Assembly: GCF_034521915.1 (NCBI RefSeq)
Contig: NZ_JAXHLU010000001.1
Coordinates: forward strand, 62,001 to 126,000
DNA: 64,000 nucleotides
From: Fodinibius sp034521915
Lineage (GTDB): Bacteria; Bacteroidota; Rhodothermia; Balneolales; Balneolaceae
Direction of reading: 5' to 3'
The number at the start of each line of letters is the position of its first letter. The stretch's first letter is position 1. Both the position numbers and the translations under genes were made by a program. Positions 1-7,747 of this stretch are shown here, in pieces. Under the pieces are notes generated by a model. That model made no database searches, was not told the DNA's origin, and worked only from the letters and a program-made list of their open reading frames with translations.

Positions 1-83
1 TAGTCAGCGTGATTTTTACAGGTGCTATGTTCGTCAGGATATTCATTTCAATTAATTAAGTAGACGTTTATTAATTTATGGAT

Positions 84-1217
84 TTACTTCTCACGTGGTC
101 CAGCTTTCAATGTACCCGTTGCGCCTTTTTCAGCATCAGCAAATTCGTGATCAATCAGAATGTACTTGCCTTCTTCAGGCACGATCATATCTATTGTCGC
201 TGAACTTGAGGCACCAAGTAGCACCGTCTGCATGCCGCGCATTTCATTAAAGGGGTGACCTTCTAACCAGACGCGATCAAAAATACCGCCGATAACGTGG
301 AAGCTTGACGTTCCGCTTGGGCCGTTGTTGGATACGTGGAAGCGTACGCGATCACCGGCATTTGCTTTCAGCGGTTGGTCGTGCAAAATCGTCTGGTGTC
401 CATTGAATACGACGTGCGAAGGATTTCGATTTTGAGCTGCTTCATAATCGTACTGATAAAGATCACCGGATCCTTTTTTCAGGTAATATTCTGATTGTAC
501 GATTACATACTCCTTATCCACCTCGTATTCGGTATCATAACCCTCCTTCGGTGAAACAACGACTACGCCGTGCTGTCCCATGGCCGTGTGCATAAGTACG
601 CTTGGCGTTCCGCAGTGATAGATGTATGATCCAGCATAATTGGCAACCCAATCAAACTTGATGGACTGACCCGGGGCAATCGTTCTCCACTTGTCATCTT
701 TGGCAACGGTTCCCGCATGAAAATCCATTGAGTGCGGCATCGGCATCGTAGCTTCTTCAGCCTTCATGTAATTATTCTGGGCCACCTGCTGCATAAAAGG
801 AGAACCTTCTTTTGTTGGCTCCGTGATGGTTACCTCTTCATCCGAACGATTCTTCATCGTAAACGTAATGCGGTCGCCCTCCCTGACGTGCAGTACCGGA
901 CCGGGAACGGTTCCACCAAATGTCCACGCCTCGTATTTTACGCCATCTGCCACCTCAATTTCCTGTGCAATAATATCGATGCGAACTTCGTGGGTCTTGT
1001 TCCCCTTATAATCGAGCGGCTCAAGGTTGGGAAGCAGACTTAAGTGATCTCCTACCACGGGAGGCCCGTCATAATCTTCAGTAAACACTTCCGCTTCGGG
1101 CATCCCAAAGGTCTTGCCATCCATCTCATACTCATCCGTTTGAGCATAGCTCAGGCTCGTAATCCCCGTTAGTAACAATCCTATTATAAGTGTAAAAGTA
1201 AGTTTTATTGATTTCAT
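84..1217 (-). CDS. nirK: Copper-containing nitrite reductase
   Basis: Periplasmic copper nitrite reductase, which reduces nitrite to nitric oxide, the committed step of denitrification. Residues 1-25 form a Sec signal peptide ending SYA-Q, followed by two cupredoxin domains. Type 1 copper ligands are visible as H162 (PHSMDFHAG), C202, H210 and M213. Type 2 copper ligands are H167, H201 and H307 (SFHVIGG). The catalytic pair is D165 and H268 (PSHVVFNG). The 377 residues are the usual length with no fused haem or extra cupredoxin domain, so it needs an outside electron donor; the azurin-like lipoprotein at 9386-9955 is a candidate (inference). A palindromic box lies 31 bp before the ATG. The first 83 bases of the window, downstream of the stop, show nothing recognisable. 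Confidence 0.96.
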   Translation of the reverse strand: MKSIKLTFTLIIGLLLTGITSLSYAQTDEYEMDGKTFGMPEAEVFTEDYDGPPVVGDHLSLLPNLEPLDYKGNKTHEVRIDIIAQEIEVADGVKYEAWTFGGTVPGPVLHVREGDRITFTMKNRSDEEVTITEPTKEGSPFMQQVAQNNYMKAEEATMPMPHSMDFHAGTVAKDDKWRTIAPGQSIKFDWVANYAGSYIYHCGTPSVLMHTAMGQHGVVVVSPKEGYDTEYEVDKEYVIVQSEYYLKKGSGDLYQYDYEAAQNRNPSHVVFNGHQTILHDQPLKANAGDRVRFHVSNNGPSGTSSFHVIGGIFDRVWLEGHPFNEMRGMQTVLLGASSSATIDMIVPEEGKYILIDHEFADAEKGATGTLKAGPREK

Positions 1218-1247
1218 AGCAGTTAAATTTATTGCTGATTACTATTT

Positions 1248-1263
1248 AAGACAATTTTGTCTT
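1248..1263. promoter_or_regulatory. Rrf2-type operator candidate (nirK)
   Basis: AAGACAATTTTGTCTT: perfect 7-bp inverted arms AAGACAA/TTGTCTT around TT, 31 bp upstream of the nirK start codon. The same AAGA-N8-TCTT layout recurs before the Rrf2 gene, the nos operon, ric (one mismatch) and the acyl-CoA synthetase operon. Binding by the Rrf2 protein encoded at 35377-35829 is inferred. Confidence 0.55.
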
Positions 1264-1443
1264 TTATTGTTCTGGAACATTGTTATGCAACCACCATGCC
1301 AACATATGATTGAACTAAAGAAAATTCAAAATCTGTCCTCAGATGGGTCTTTTTTAGGAAAAGAATAATTTTTTAACGATGAACTTATGCACCGTTGCAA
1401 TACTACAATTCCCCATTCCTGCACTGCTGCAATAGTGTAAATA

Positions 1444-2190
1444 TTATTCCTTAAGCTTCATAACTTTCACCTTCCACTCCTTGGGCATCGTTTCGAGATA
1501 TTCCCATTTGAAGGGTTCATCACTTTCGGCTTCCATCTGATAATAGAGTGGCTTGGGATCATGATCATTGATAAAGACAAATGCTTCTCCGGACTCGAGT
1601 TCATCAAAGGCATCGAACACCATATCATGTCGCTTTGCCGGGGGATGCGGACGTACATCAAACGAATTTATGATCGAAACATCTTCCAGGGCGGGATCGG
1701 TTTCTTCTTTTTTTGTCACATGTATTACATATTCACCCGGATGATCTTTTTTATATGTCCACGTGTATTCACCATCGAATTTCTTTTTGAATATTCTGCG
1801 GATTTCTTCCGGATCTTTTTCCGAGTTAATCTCCATCGTGTCTCCTTTTAGCATCATACCATACCGATGGAATACAGCATACTTCCAATCTTTACGATCG
1901 GCTTTGCGGAGATCCAACAAAGTAGAAATATCCTCAAATTCACGTCCTTGTGAGGGCTCAGTCCTTGTTACGCGGACTTTCCATTCCTGTCCGCCGCGCT
2001 GCAGGTATTCCCAACCGACCACATCACCATAAATTGATCGAAATTCGTAATACAGCGGCTTGGGATCGTGGTCGTTGATAAAGACAAAGCTGTCTCCCGC
2101 CGGTAGTTCTTTAAATAACTTCAGTAGTTTTTCGTGTCGTTTTATGGGGATTAACGAGCGTACATCAAGTTCTTGTTCTGTTTTCTGCAT
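1444..2190 (-). CDS. Triple DUF2249-domain protein
   Basis: Cytoplasmic protein of 248 residues made of three tandem DUF2249-like repeats (about 8-78, 92-161, 177-248). Repeats 1 and 3 keep the family signature FINDHDPKPLYY and a WEYL...EWKV ending. The middle repeat keeps the fold pattern (LDLR, a strand/helix core, then TWTY...YVIHVTK), but the histidine motif has become INSEKDPEEI, so it has probably lost metal or ligand binding. DUF2249 proteins are commonly encoded beside nitrite/NO reduction genes and Ric-type hemerythrins, and are thought to bind metal or help redox repair; the exact function is not known. It lies 254 bp from nirK in the same orientation. Confidence 0.8.
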   Translation of the reverse strand: MQKTEQELDVRSLIPIKRHEKLLKLFKELPAGDSFVFINDHDPKPLYYEFRSIYGDVVGWEYLQRGGQEWKVRVTRTEPSQGREFEDISTLLDLRKADRKDWKYAVFHRYGMMLKGDTMEINSEKDPEEIRRIFKKKFDGEYTWTYKKDHPGEYVIHVTKKEETDPALEDVSIINSFDVRPHPPAKRHDMVFDAFDELESGEAFVFINDHDPKPLYYQMEAESDEPFKWEYLETMPKEWKVKVMKLKE

Positions 2191-2230
2191 TATTTGATTA
2201 AATAATTTTGATGAGTATTAGAAACATCAT

Positions 2231-2323
2231 GTCATGCTGAACTTGCTGTGTCCCGACTCTTCGGGGTTTCAGCATCTATTACACTTATCATTTTAGATCC
2301 TGAAATAAATTCAGGATGACACA
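2231..2323. repeat. Dispersed palindromic repeat, family A copy 1
   Basis: Imperfect inverted repeat with a left arm like gtcatgctgaac and a right arm like ttcaggatgacac. It fills the gap between the DUF2249 and DUF488 genes. Related copies are at 7647-7723, 11051-11132 and 57811-57944. Inside this copy a small hairpin (cccgactcttcgggg) interrupts the left arm. Confidence 0.75.
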
Positions 2324-2333
2324 GGAATAGAAT

Positions 2334-2684
2334 TTACTTCTGTTGCTCTTCCAAAAATTCCTTCAGTACCAGAGCGTGATTATGATCTTCATCTTTTGCG
2401 GCATAAAGCAGCGTGACCAACTGTTCCCTCGAATTTTTTAGGAGATGATCAATTAAATCTCCCTTCTCAGTCAGCTCTGCTTTATACCGGTTAGCAAACT
2501 CCTCAAATTTATTCGGATCGTGATCAAACCACTTTCGCAGCTCGGTTGAGGGCGCTATTTCTTCGCACCACTTATCAAGTCGGGCCTCTTCTTTGGATAC
2601 GCCCCGCGGCCACAGGCGGTCCACCAACACGCGATAACCATCATCTTCAGAATAATCTTCGTAGATACGTTTGGTTTTGAACAT
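2334..2684 (-). CDS. DUF488 family protein
   Basis: Small cytoplasmic protein (116 residues) of the DUF488/YeaO-like family, recognised by DGYRVLVDRLWPRGVSK, the W..EIAPS segment, RKWFDHDP and the C-terminal VTLLYAAKDEDHNHALVL block. Length is typical. The biochemical function of the family is not established; members often sit near stress and redox genes. It is on the minus strand, separated from the upstream comA-like gene by a hairpin at 2692-2726, so it is probably transcribed separately or by read-through. Confidence 0.85.
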   Translation of the reverse strand: MFKTKRIYEDYSEDDGYRVLVDRLWPRGVSKEEARLDKWCEEIAPSTELRKWFDHDPNKFEEFANRYKAELTEKGDLIDHLLKNSREQLVTLLYAAKDEDHNHALVLKEFLEEQQK

Positions 2685-2691
2685 AATCGAA

Positions 2692-2726
2692 AAGAGATGG
2701 AGCCCACCTCAAAAGGTGGCCTCCAT
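2692..2726. terminator. Hairpin terminator after comA-like gene
   Basis: Long stem gatggaG-CCCACCT / AGGTGG-cctccatc with a short AAA loop, directly 3' of the minus-strand comA-like gene. T-rich flanks on both strands (ctcttttc on the minus strand) suit an intrinsic terminator. Confidence 0.7.
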
Positions 2727-2738
2727 CTTATTTTTGTA

Positions 2739-3563
2739 TTAATCTTTATACGTAAGCACACGCCCCCAGAGGCTCTTCGTACCCCAGATACCACGACGCA
2801 GCGTTTCGAGCTGCACGATCTGGCTGTTATCCACAAACATATTTACTTCGGGACCATAGTTTTTGATGTACCAGGCAAAAACCTCAGGATCGGCCGCTTC
2901 AAACATCAGCTTCTCCAAGCCGATTTCATTGATAAATTCAGCCGGCACGTCGGTTCGCCACGGATCAGCGTTTTCAGTTATTCCCTCCGACTCGATCATA
3001 ATCATATAGGCTCCGGCATCCACAAAACGCTTGGCCTGCTTGACCGCATAACCGGTATCGAGCGTGCCTTCGGATTCGAGTTCGCCCTTGGCCGTATCAC
3101 CGCCGGCGCCAAACTGGATACCGATTTCGGGCTTTGCTTTAAGTCCGGCTTCCTGCACCTTTTCAATAAGTCGCAGCCAATCATCGGTAGGCAGGGTAAT
3201 AAATCCCGCAGAAAGCTCGATAATGTCAAATCCATAATCTTTGCAGGTCTCGATATACTTATCGACGGCCTCATTTCCCTGTGTAAGCACGTATTCCATA
3301 AATCCGCCGGTAGATACCAGCGCCTCGTGCTCGTGTGCAATATCGATAAGCTCGGTTACCGCTTCTCGCGGCATGATGGAGAACGATCCGCCGGAAAACT
3401 TGAGCGAGTCGACGTGTTCGCCCATAGTTTCCATAATATCCTTGAGATACCGCTTGCCCATTACATCGTAATAGGGACCGCGAATCTCGGTAATGCCTGT
3501 TTTTCGAGGTTTGGATTCCCGTTCGTTCTTGTTGAGAAAATCGAATGTTTTTTGTTCAGCCAT
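2739..3563 (-). CDS. comA: Phosphosulfolactate synthase family protein
   Basis: TIM-barrel enzyme of 274 residues in the ComA/(2R)-phospho-3-sulfolactate synthase family, which in methanogens adds sulfite to phosphoenolpyruvate in coenzyme M biosynthesis. Family features seen: LKFSGGSFSIMPREAV near residue 55, the IELSAGFITLP segment, KPEIGIQFGAGGD, an acidic IMIESEGITE motif and the C-terminal LETLRRGIWG. The organism has no visible coenzyme M context, so the product may feed sulfolactate or sulfonate metabolism (inference). It is a single gene on the minus strand followed by a strong hairpin. Substrate is uncertain, the family assignment is not. Confidence 0.8.
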   Translation of the reverse strand: MAEQKTFDFLNKNERESKPRKTGITEIRGPYYDVMGKRYLKDIMETMGEHVDSLKFSGGSFSIMPREAVTELIDIAHEHEALVSTGGFMEYVLTQGNEAVDKYIETCKDYGFDIIELSAGFITLPTDDWLRLIEKVQEAGLKAKPEIGIQFGAGGDTAKGELESEGTLDTGYAVKQAKRFVDAGAYMIMIESEGITENADPWRTDVPAEFINEIGLEKLMFEAADPEVFAWYIKNYGPEVNMFVDNSQIVQLETLRRGIWGTKSLWGRVLTYKD

Positions 3564-3681
3564 AACAGCTACCTCTCTGTAATTTTACTTGGTGAGACAC
3601 GGCACGCCGTGTCCTTACATGCAATTAAATTTAATAATAAATCGATATTCTTACTTTCAATTATTCAAGCAGTAATCCTTC

Positions 3682-3799
3682 GATCAATCTCCCTAAATCC
3701 CTCTTCTCCAAGAGGGATTTTTAAGACCCTTAATTAAAATATGAGCCGGTAATTTTTTCATGAGTTCCTCCTTAGAAAAGGAGGACAGGAGGATTGATC
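3682..3799. repeat. Dispersed palindromic repeat, family B copy 1
   Basis: Arms tcaatctccctaaatccctc and ggaggacaggaggattgat flank an AT-rich centre. Each side carries its own small hairpin (ctcttctccaagaggg; tcctccttagaaaaggagga). A close copy is at 20465-20581. It fills the gap between the comA-like and MmgE/PrpD genes. Confidence 0.8.
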
Positions 3800-3830
3800 T
3801 CTTTTGTCAATTTTGGATAAATGCAATTTT

Positions 3831-5198
3831 TTACTGCTGTTTTTTAATGTTGCTTAATAAATTCATCAAATCCGAAACCGAGTATTCCTCAAAATGCTGA
3901 ACCATATCTACAATCTGATTGCGTAATTCCTTTGTCGTATAGGGCTCAGCCAATCCCTCAAACTTCTGGATGATCGTCTCCCAGCTCATGGGACGCGTAT
4001 GAAATCCCTCGTAATCACTCTTTTCAAGGGAATGGGTTTTTCCATTTTTGAGATGCACTTTAATCTTGGTCGGCATCTCATCGGGGAATCGGTCGCTGTA
4101 TTCCTGTTTGGGTGAAACCTTTACTTTCTTCAGCAGTGCCTGAATGTCATCTGCTTCGATGCGGTCTTTCTCGTACTGCTCTGGCATCACCTGTCCGTCA
4201 AGTAGCGCAGCCGACACCATATATTGTAACGAGTGATCGGCTTCTTCTTTGGTTCGCACAATTGTTTTATCACCCTCTTCACCACCGCCGATAATGTGAT
4301 AGGCCACATCAAAAATTTCGATCTCAATTTTGTCCACTTCATCTGCCGAAAATCCGTGCTTCTCTTTCAGCTCAATCATCCCTTCAATGGATGACTGCGA
4401 ATGGATCTCTGCGTTATACTTTTTGATAATGGTATCAGTCACCCGCTCGAGATCTTCGCTTTGCCAATCGATTGAAAACTGGCCGGCAATGGAATCCATA
4501 AATCCTTTGTTACCTTCAAAAACAGCGGGCGGACCCGTAATGCCATATTTGGCAAGCATCGCCGCATGCGTCCCGCCAAATGCTGTATGTGGATAGGCCA
4601 ATCCTTTCCAGTTCGAGAGTGCACCAGTTCGGGTCACGCGTAGTGCATTCAGTGCCGTTCCCGCGATGGAAATAGCGTTGGCTGTTTTCTCTTCATCCAA
4701 TCCCAGTGCCTTGGAAACACCGGCCGCTACGGCGTAAGAACCCTGTGTAGTGTGATCGAAACCTTTATCGCGCACCGGGGCTTCATCACTCAATCTACAC
4801 TGCACTTGATAAGCCACTGCCAATGCCGTCATAAAATCTTTGCCGCTAAGTTCTGTCGTTTCTCCAGCCGCCAGAATCGATCCAATATTATCGCTCGGAT
4901 GACACGTTTCTCCCTTAGCCAAATAGCTATCGTTAAAATCCAAGTACCTAACCAAACCACTGTTATACAAGGCCGCACGGTCAGGCGTTGTCTTTCCACC
5001 CCCGATAAGCGTGCTCATTTCTGATCCACCAAAATCTTCAAGCATTTCTCTAATTGCTTCAACCGGCGGACCTTCAAAGGCTCCGATTGCAGTTCCCAGC
5101 GAATCCAAGAGCCTGATTTTTAACTGCTTTTTGGCCTCATCCGATAAATCGCTGTAAGAAGCATTTTTCACAAAAGTGGCCAGTTTATGAACAAGCAT
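3831..5198 (-). CDS. MmgE/PrpD family protein
   Basis: Protein of 455 residues in the MmgE/PrpD family, whose studied members include 2-methylcitrate dehydratase and cis-aconitate decarboxylase. Seen: N-terminal LLDSLGTAIGAFEGPP, RYLDFNDSYLAKGETCHPSDN (the family D-x-x-D...HPSD region), AVAYQVQCRL, AAGVSKALGLDEEKTANAISIAG, and the later HSQSSIEGM segment. Length is typical. No prpB/prpC neighbours are visible, so the propionate pathway cannot be assumed; a decarboxylase or isomerase role is equally possible. It is not obviously in an operon. Confidence 0.85.
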   Translation of the reverse strand: MLVHKLATFVKNASYSDLSDEAKKQLKIRLLDSLGTAIGAFEGPPVEAIREMLEDFGGSEMSTLIGGGKTTPDRAALYNSGLVRYLDFNDSYLAKGETCHPSDNIGSILAAGETTELSGKDFMTALAVAYQVQCRLSDEAPVRDKGFDHTTQGSYAVAAGVSKALGLDEEKTANAISIAGTALNALRVTRTGALSNWKGLAYPHTAFGGTHAAMLAKYGITGPPAVFEGNKGFMDSIAGQFSIDWQSEDLERVTDTIIKKYNAEIHSQSSIEGMIELKEKHGFSADEVDKIEIEIFDVAYHIIGGGEEGDKTIVRTKEEADHSLQYMVSAALLDGQVMPEQYEKDRIEADDIQALLKKVKVSPKQEYSDRFPDEMPTKIKVHLKNGKTHSLEKSDYEGFHTRPMSWETIIQKFEGLAEPYTTKELRNQIVDMVQHFEEYSVSDLMNLLSNIKKQQ

Positions 5199-5316
5199 AA
5201 TACTGAAGTTTAAAGTTTGTGATTAAAATATAATAGATCCTACTTTAAATGATTTAATACTGTCTTATCTTCTATTGTACTTATTTATCATCAATTACCA
5301 TTACATTCAACACTCA

Positions 5317-5949
5317 TTATTGATCGGCCGGAATGTCATAAGTACAGGAATAATCCCCCTCGGCGATATAACTGGTCCGCTGCGCATTCTCGTTAAATAA
5401 CTTCTTATAAAACATCTCCTCCAGCTTACAGGGCAGCCGTGTTTCTTTAATAACTTCACTAAAGGGACAATTACACTCTTTTACCGTCAGTGACTCATCA
5501 CTTTCATCAAAGTTAAACTCTGGCATAAACCCCTCCTCTTCCAGCATCTGCATCAGTATCTCAACTTTTGATTCCAAATCCTTGGCCGAGGATTTCTTTA
5601 TACGGCCTTGGGCTTCTTCCAGGCGTTGGTCCCAAAAATCCTCGAAAAATTCCTCAACCAGCTGCTCACTCCCTTTTGATTTAAGATAGTTAATAATATT
5701 GCGAATCAGCTTCGACTCAGAGGATGGAAACAGGCTATTCCCTTTGGAGGTCAGTTGATACTGCAAGCTGGGACGTCCGGGTCCCGATCGCACGTATTCT
5801 CTATCCACAAAACCATCCCGCTCGAGCTGTAGAAAATGCTCGCGGAGGGTCGTTTTCGCCAAATCAATCTCATCCACGGCTTCATCAATAGAAAGAGTAC
5901 CCCTGCGTTTTATTAAATCGACAATCTCTTTTTTTGAGCCGGTAATCAT
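5317..5949 (-). CDS. SufR-like Fe-S responsive transcriptional regulator
   Basis: DNA-binding regulator of 210 residues. Residues 1-75 form a winged helix-turn-helix (TLSIDEAVDEIDLAKTTLREH) with the RSGPGRPSLQYQLT wing typical of DeoR/SufR proteins. The C-terminal part carries C159, C161, C174 (LPCKLEEMF) and C202 in the pattern used by SufR for an iron-sulfur cluster, so it should sense Fe-S status, oxidant or NO (family knowledge). It is encoded directly after the degenerate Ric paralogue and close to ferredoxin and a SufT-like gene, which fits an Fe-S homeostasis role. The regulated genes are not known. Confidence 0.8.
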   Translation of the reverse strand: MITGSKKEIVDLIKRRGTLSIDEAVDEIDLAKTTLREHFLQLERDGFVDREYVRSGPGRPSLQYQLTSKGNSLFPSSESKLIRNIINYLKSKGSEQLVEEFFEDFWDQRLEEAQGRIKKSSAKDLESKVEILMQMLEEEGFMPEFNFDESDESLTVKECNCPFSEVIKETRLPCKLEEMFYKKLFNENAQRTSYIAEGDYSCTYDIPADQ

Positions 5950-5985
5950 GATGGATGGTTTTTTAAACTTTTAGATTTACGCGTG

Positions 5986-6789
5986 TTATTGTTGAGTTAA
6001 CCCTTTGCTTTTATCTCTTCTTTTATACGCGGTAATAAGCTGCCCCTTCTCTATTTTAAACTGTTGATCCAACTGGGAAAACAGGATTTTAAAATTCTCG
6101 TTTTGGATTCGCAATGTTGAACACGCATTCCCGGGATTTTCAAACTTATTTCCTTTTTCCCGGATGGTCTTCATAAAATTACGCAGGCGATTTTGATCTT
6201 TTCCAATTACAGTAAATGATTTCTCTAATTTTTGGATCGTTCCATGGTTCAAATTGTTGTTACTATTATTTTTGAGGCGCTGGATTAGCGGGAAAAACTT
6301 TTCTCGCTCAAAGGTGTAATACATACCGAGCGCTTCTCTGAATTTTTCAAAGTGCCACTTCATCCTTTTAAGCCACGTATATTGATTTCCATGTATTTTA
6401 ATAACGCGTGGAAAATTTTCCTCTAACTCCTCCAAAAGTGATCGGTTAGAACGTATAAATGAATCTTCCAGGTATCTCGTCCATTTTGTCAGTGAATCAT
6501 CCTTCTCAGGAACAGAACCTGTATTATTTTTTGGAGTTTCTCCCTTAGTTGTTGAACTGTGTTTCTTTAACCACTGAAGTACCTCTACTTCACTCCATTT
6601 GCGCTGTTGGCAGACCGACCGAAGCGTTTCCTGCTCATGGTCAGAGGGTGACAACCCAATAGAAGAAAGTAGCTCACCCGCGTCATTATCTGAGCAAACT
6701 ATCTCTGAAATAGTAGCTTCAGGGGTAAGTTGAGAAAGGAATTGATCGGAATTCATAACATTATGTATGTCAATTAAGTTTGTTTTCAA
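5986..6789 (-). CDS. Degenerate Ric/ScdA-like protein lacking metal ligands
   Basis: Divergent paralogue of the Ric gene at 22605-23324. Residues 21-75 line up with the DUF542 domain (TPEATISEIV...VLQWLKKH), but the CC motif is replaced by SPSDH. Residues 108-172 match the first hemerythrin helices (IRSNRSLLEELEENFPRVIKIHGNQ...REKFFPLIQRL). Residues 196-257 match the second pair (KDQNRLRNF...ACSTLRIQNENFKILFSQL). Most histidine and glutamate positions of the di-iron site are substituted, for example HH to SN and DEHEE to KDQNR. It is probably a non-catalytic partner, sensor or scaffold, or a decaying gene. A start at residue 12 (6756) is equally plausible. It is divergent from fdxA and upstream of the SufR-like regulator. 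Confidence 0.65.
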   Translation of the reverse strand: MKTNLIDIHNVMNSDQFLSQLTPEATISEIVCSDNDAGELLSSIGLSPSDHEQETLRSVCQQRKWSEVEVLQWLKKHSSTTKGETPKNNTGSVPEKDDSLTKWTRYLEDSFIRSNRSLLEELEENFPRVIKIHGNQYTWLKRMKWHFEKFREALGMYYTFEREKFFPLIQRLKNNSNNNLNHGTIQKLEKSFTVIGKDQNRLRNFMKTIREKGNKFENPGNACSTLRIQNENFKILFSQLDQQFKIEKGQLITAYKRRDKSKGLTQQ

Positions 6790-6854
6790 TCCATTCCTAA
6801 GATATCAATCATTTTATGATAAATCAATAAAAAAGGTAAAAACCGTTTTTATAG

Positions 6855-6885
6855 TTGATATTAATTTCATGGACTCCTACCTTTG
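6855..6885 (+). promoter_or_regulatory. Bacteroidota-type promoter for fdxA
   Basis: TTG at 6855-6857, a 20-bp spacer, then TACCTTTG at 6878-6885. This matches the TTTG-N19-21-TAnnTTTG promoter of Bacteroidota primary sigma factor. It lies 37 bp before the fdxA ATG and supports the start at 6923 rather than further upstream. Confidence 0.5.
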
Positions 6886-6922
6886 CATTGAAGCAATTAA
6901 AATCGAGTACGAGTTAGCAGAT

Positions 6923-7276
6923 ATGGCGTACGTTGTAACCGATCCCTGTATTCAATGTAAACACACCAACTGTGCGGCCGTTTGTCCCGTTGATGCGTTT
7001 CGGGAAGGACCCAACTTTTTGGTGATTGATCCCATTGAATGCATTGATTGTGATGCGTGCGTAGCCGAATGTCCCGAAGAAGCTATTTATCCGGACGACG
7101 AAGTGCCCATGGAATGGGAGGATTACATCGAATTAAACGAAAGACTCTCTGAAGAGTGGGCAGACCATGTGATCAACCAAGCCAAAGATGCCCTGCCCGA
7201 TGTTGAACAATGGAGCGCAAAGCAAAACAAACGTGAACATCTTATTGAAAGCTGGGAAGAAAAACCCGTAGAATAG
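6923..7276 (+). CDS. fdxA: Seven-iron ferredoxin (3Fe-4S/4Fe-4S)
   Basis: Soluble electron carrier of 117 residues. The start at 6923 gives the family-standard MAYVVTDPCIQC; upstream in-frame sequence does not resemble the family. Cysteines C9, C12, C17, C21 and C40, C43, C46, C50 form the paired cluster-binding motifs (C..C....C...CP and C..C..C...CP) followed by EAIYPDDEVP, as in Azotobacter-type FdI. The C-terminal 50 residues are acidic and helical. It is nine bases upstream of the SufT-like gene, suggesting one transcript. Possible partners are the ferredoxin-NADP reductase at 58619-59545 or nitrogen-oxide enzymes (inference). Confidence 0.93.
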   Translation: MAYVVTDPCIQCKHTNCAAVCPVDAFREGPNFLVIDPIECIDCDACVAECPEEAIYPDDEVPMEWEDYIELNERLSEEWADHVINQAKDALPDVEQWSAKQNKREHLIESWEEKPVE

Positions 7277-7284
7277 TTAAGAAA

Positions 7285-7608
7285 ATGACAGAAAGTACTC
7301 CCATAGATAGAGGCAAGATAGTCCGGCAACTCCGTGAAGTCATTGATCCCGAACTGGGTGTCAATATCGTGGACCTGGGACTGGTATATAATATCTTGAT
7401 TGACGATGGCAAGGTAGTGCTCGAATATACCGTCACCACGCCGGGCTGTCCCATGCGTCGCTATCTGCAACAGGAAATTGAAAAGACGCTCAAGTCGATA
7501 GATGAGATCGATGAATTCGAAGCGCGTCTGGTCTGGGAGCCAGAGTGGTCAGTCGATATGATCAAGGATGATGTAGAATTCTTTGCTCATCCCCCGCCTA
7601 TGCAATAA
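7285..7608 (+). CDS. DUF59/MIP18 family Fe-S assembly protein (SufT-like)
   Basis: Protein of 107 residues from the DUF59/MIP18/SufT family, which helps maturation of iron-sulfur proteins. It shows the conserved VIDPELGVNIVDLGLVY and TTPGCPM motif with its single conserved cysteine, and the terminal LVWEPEWSVDMI. Length matches single-domain members. It begins eight bases after fdxA stops, so the two are probably cotranscribed, fitting a role in Fe-S supply or repair. The exact client proteins are unknown. Confidence 0.88.
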   Translation: MTESTPIDRGKIVRQLREVIDPELGVNIVDLGLVYNILIDDGKVVLEYTVTTPGCPMRRYLQQEIEKTLKSIDEIDEFEARLVWEPEWSVDMIKDDVEFFAHPPPMQ

Positions 7609-7646
7609 CTACGATTGCTAATGAAGTGATTTAAAAACTAACCACC

Positions 7647-7723
7647 GTGTCATGCTGAACTTGGTTCAGCATCTGAAATTTATTTTGACAAGTATAGATC
7701 CTGAAATGAATTCAGGATGACAC
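7647..7723. repeat. Dispersed palindromic repeat, family A copy 2
   Basis: Arms gtgtcatgctgaactt and ttcaggatgacac around tagatcctgaaatgaa. This is the cleanest copy of the family and has internal sub-hairpins (tgctgaacttggttcagca; tcctgaaatgaattcagga). It fills the gap between the SufT-like and NnrS-like genes. Confidence 0.8.
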
Positions 7724-7747
7724 AGATTCAAAAATTTCACTTGTTTA

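Noticed and set aside
2697..3737. Plus-strand frame of 346 residues antisense to the comA-like gene
   Set aside because: It is a shadow of a clear family gene on the minus strand and its sequence resembles no protein family.
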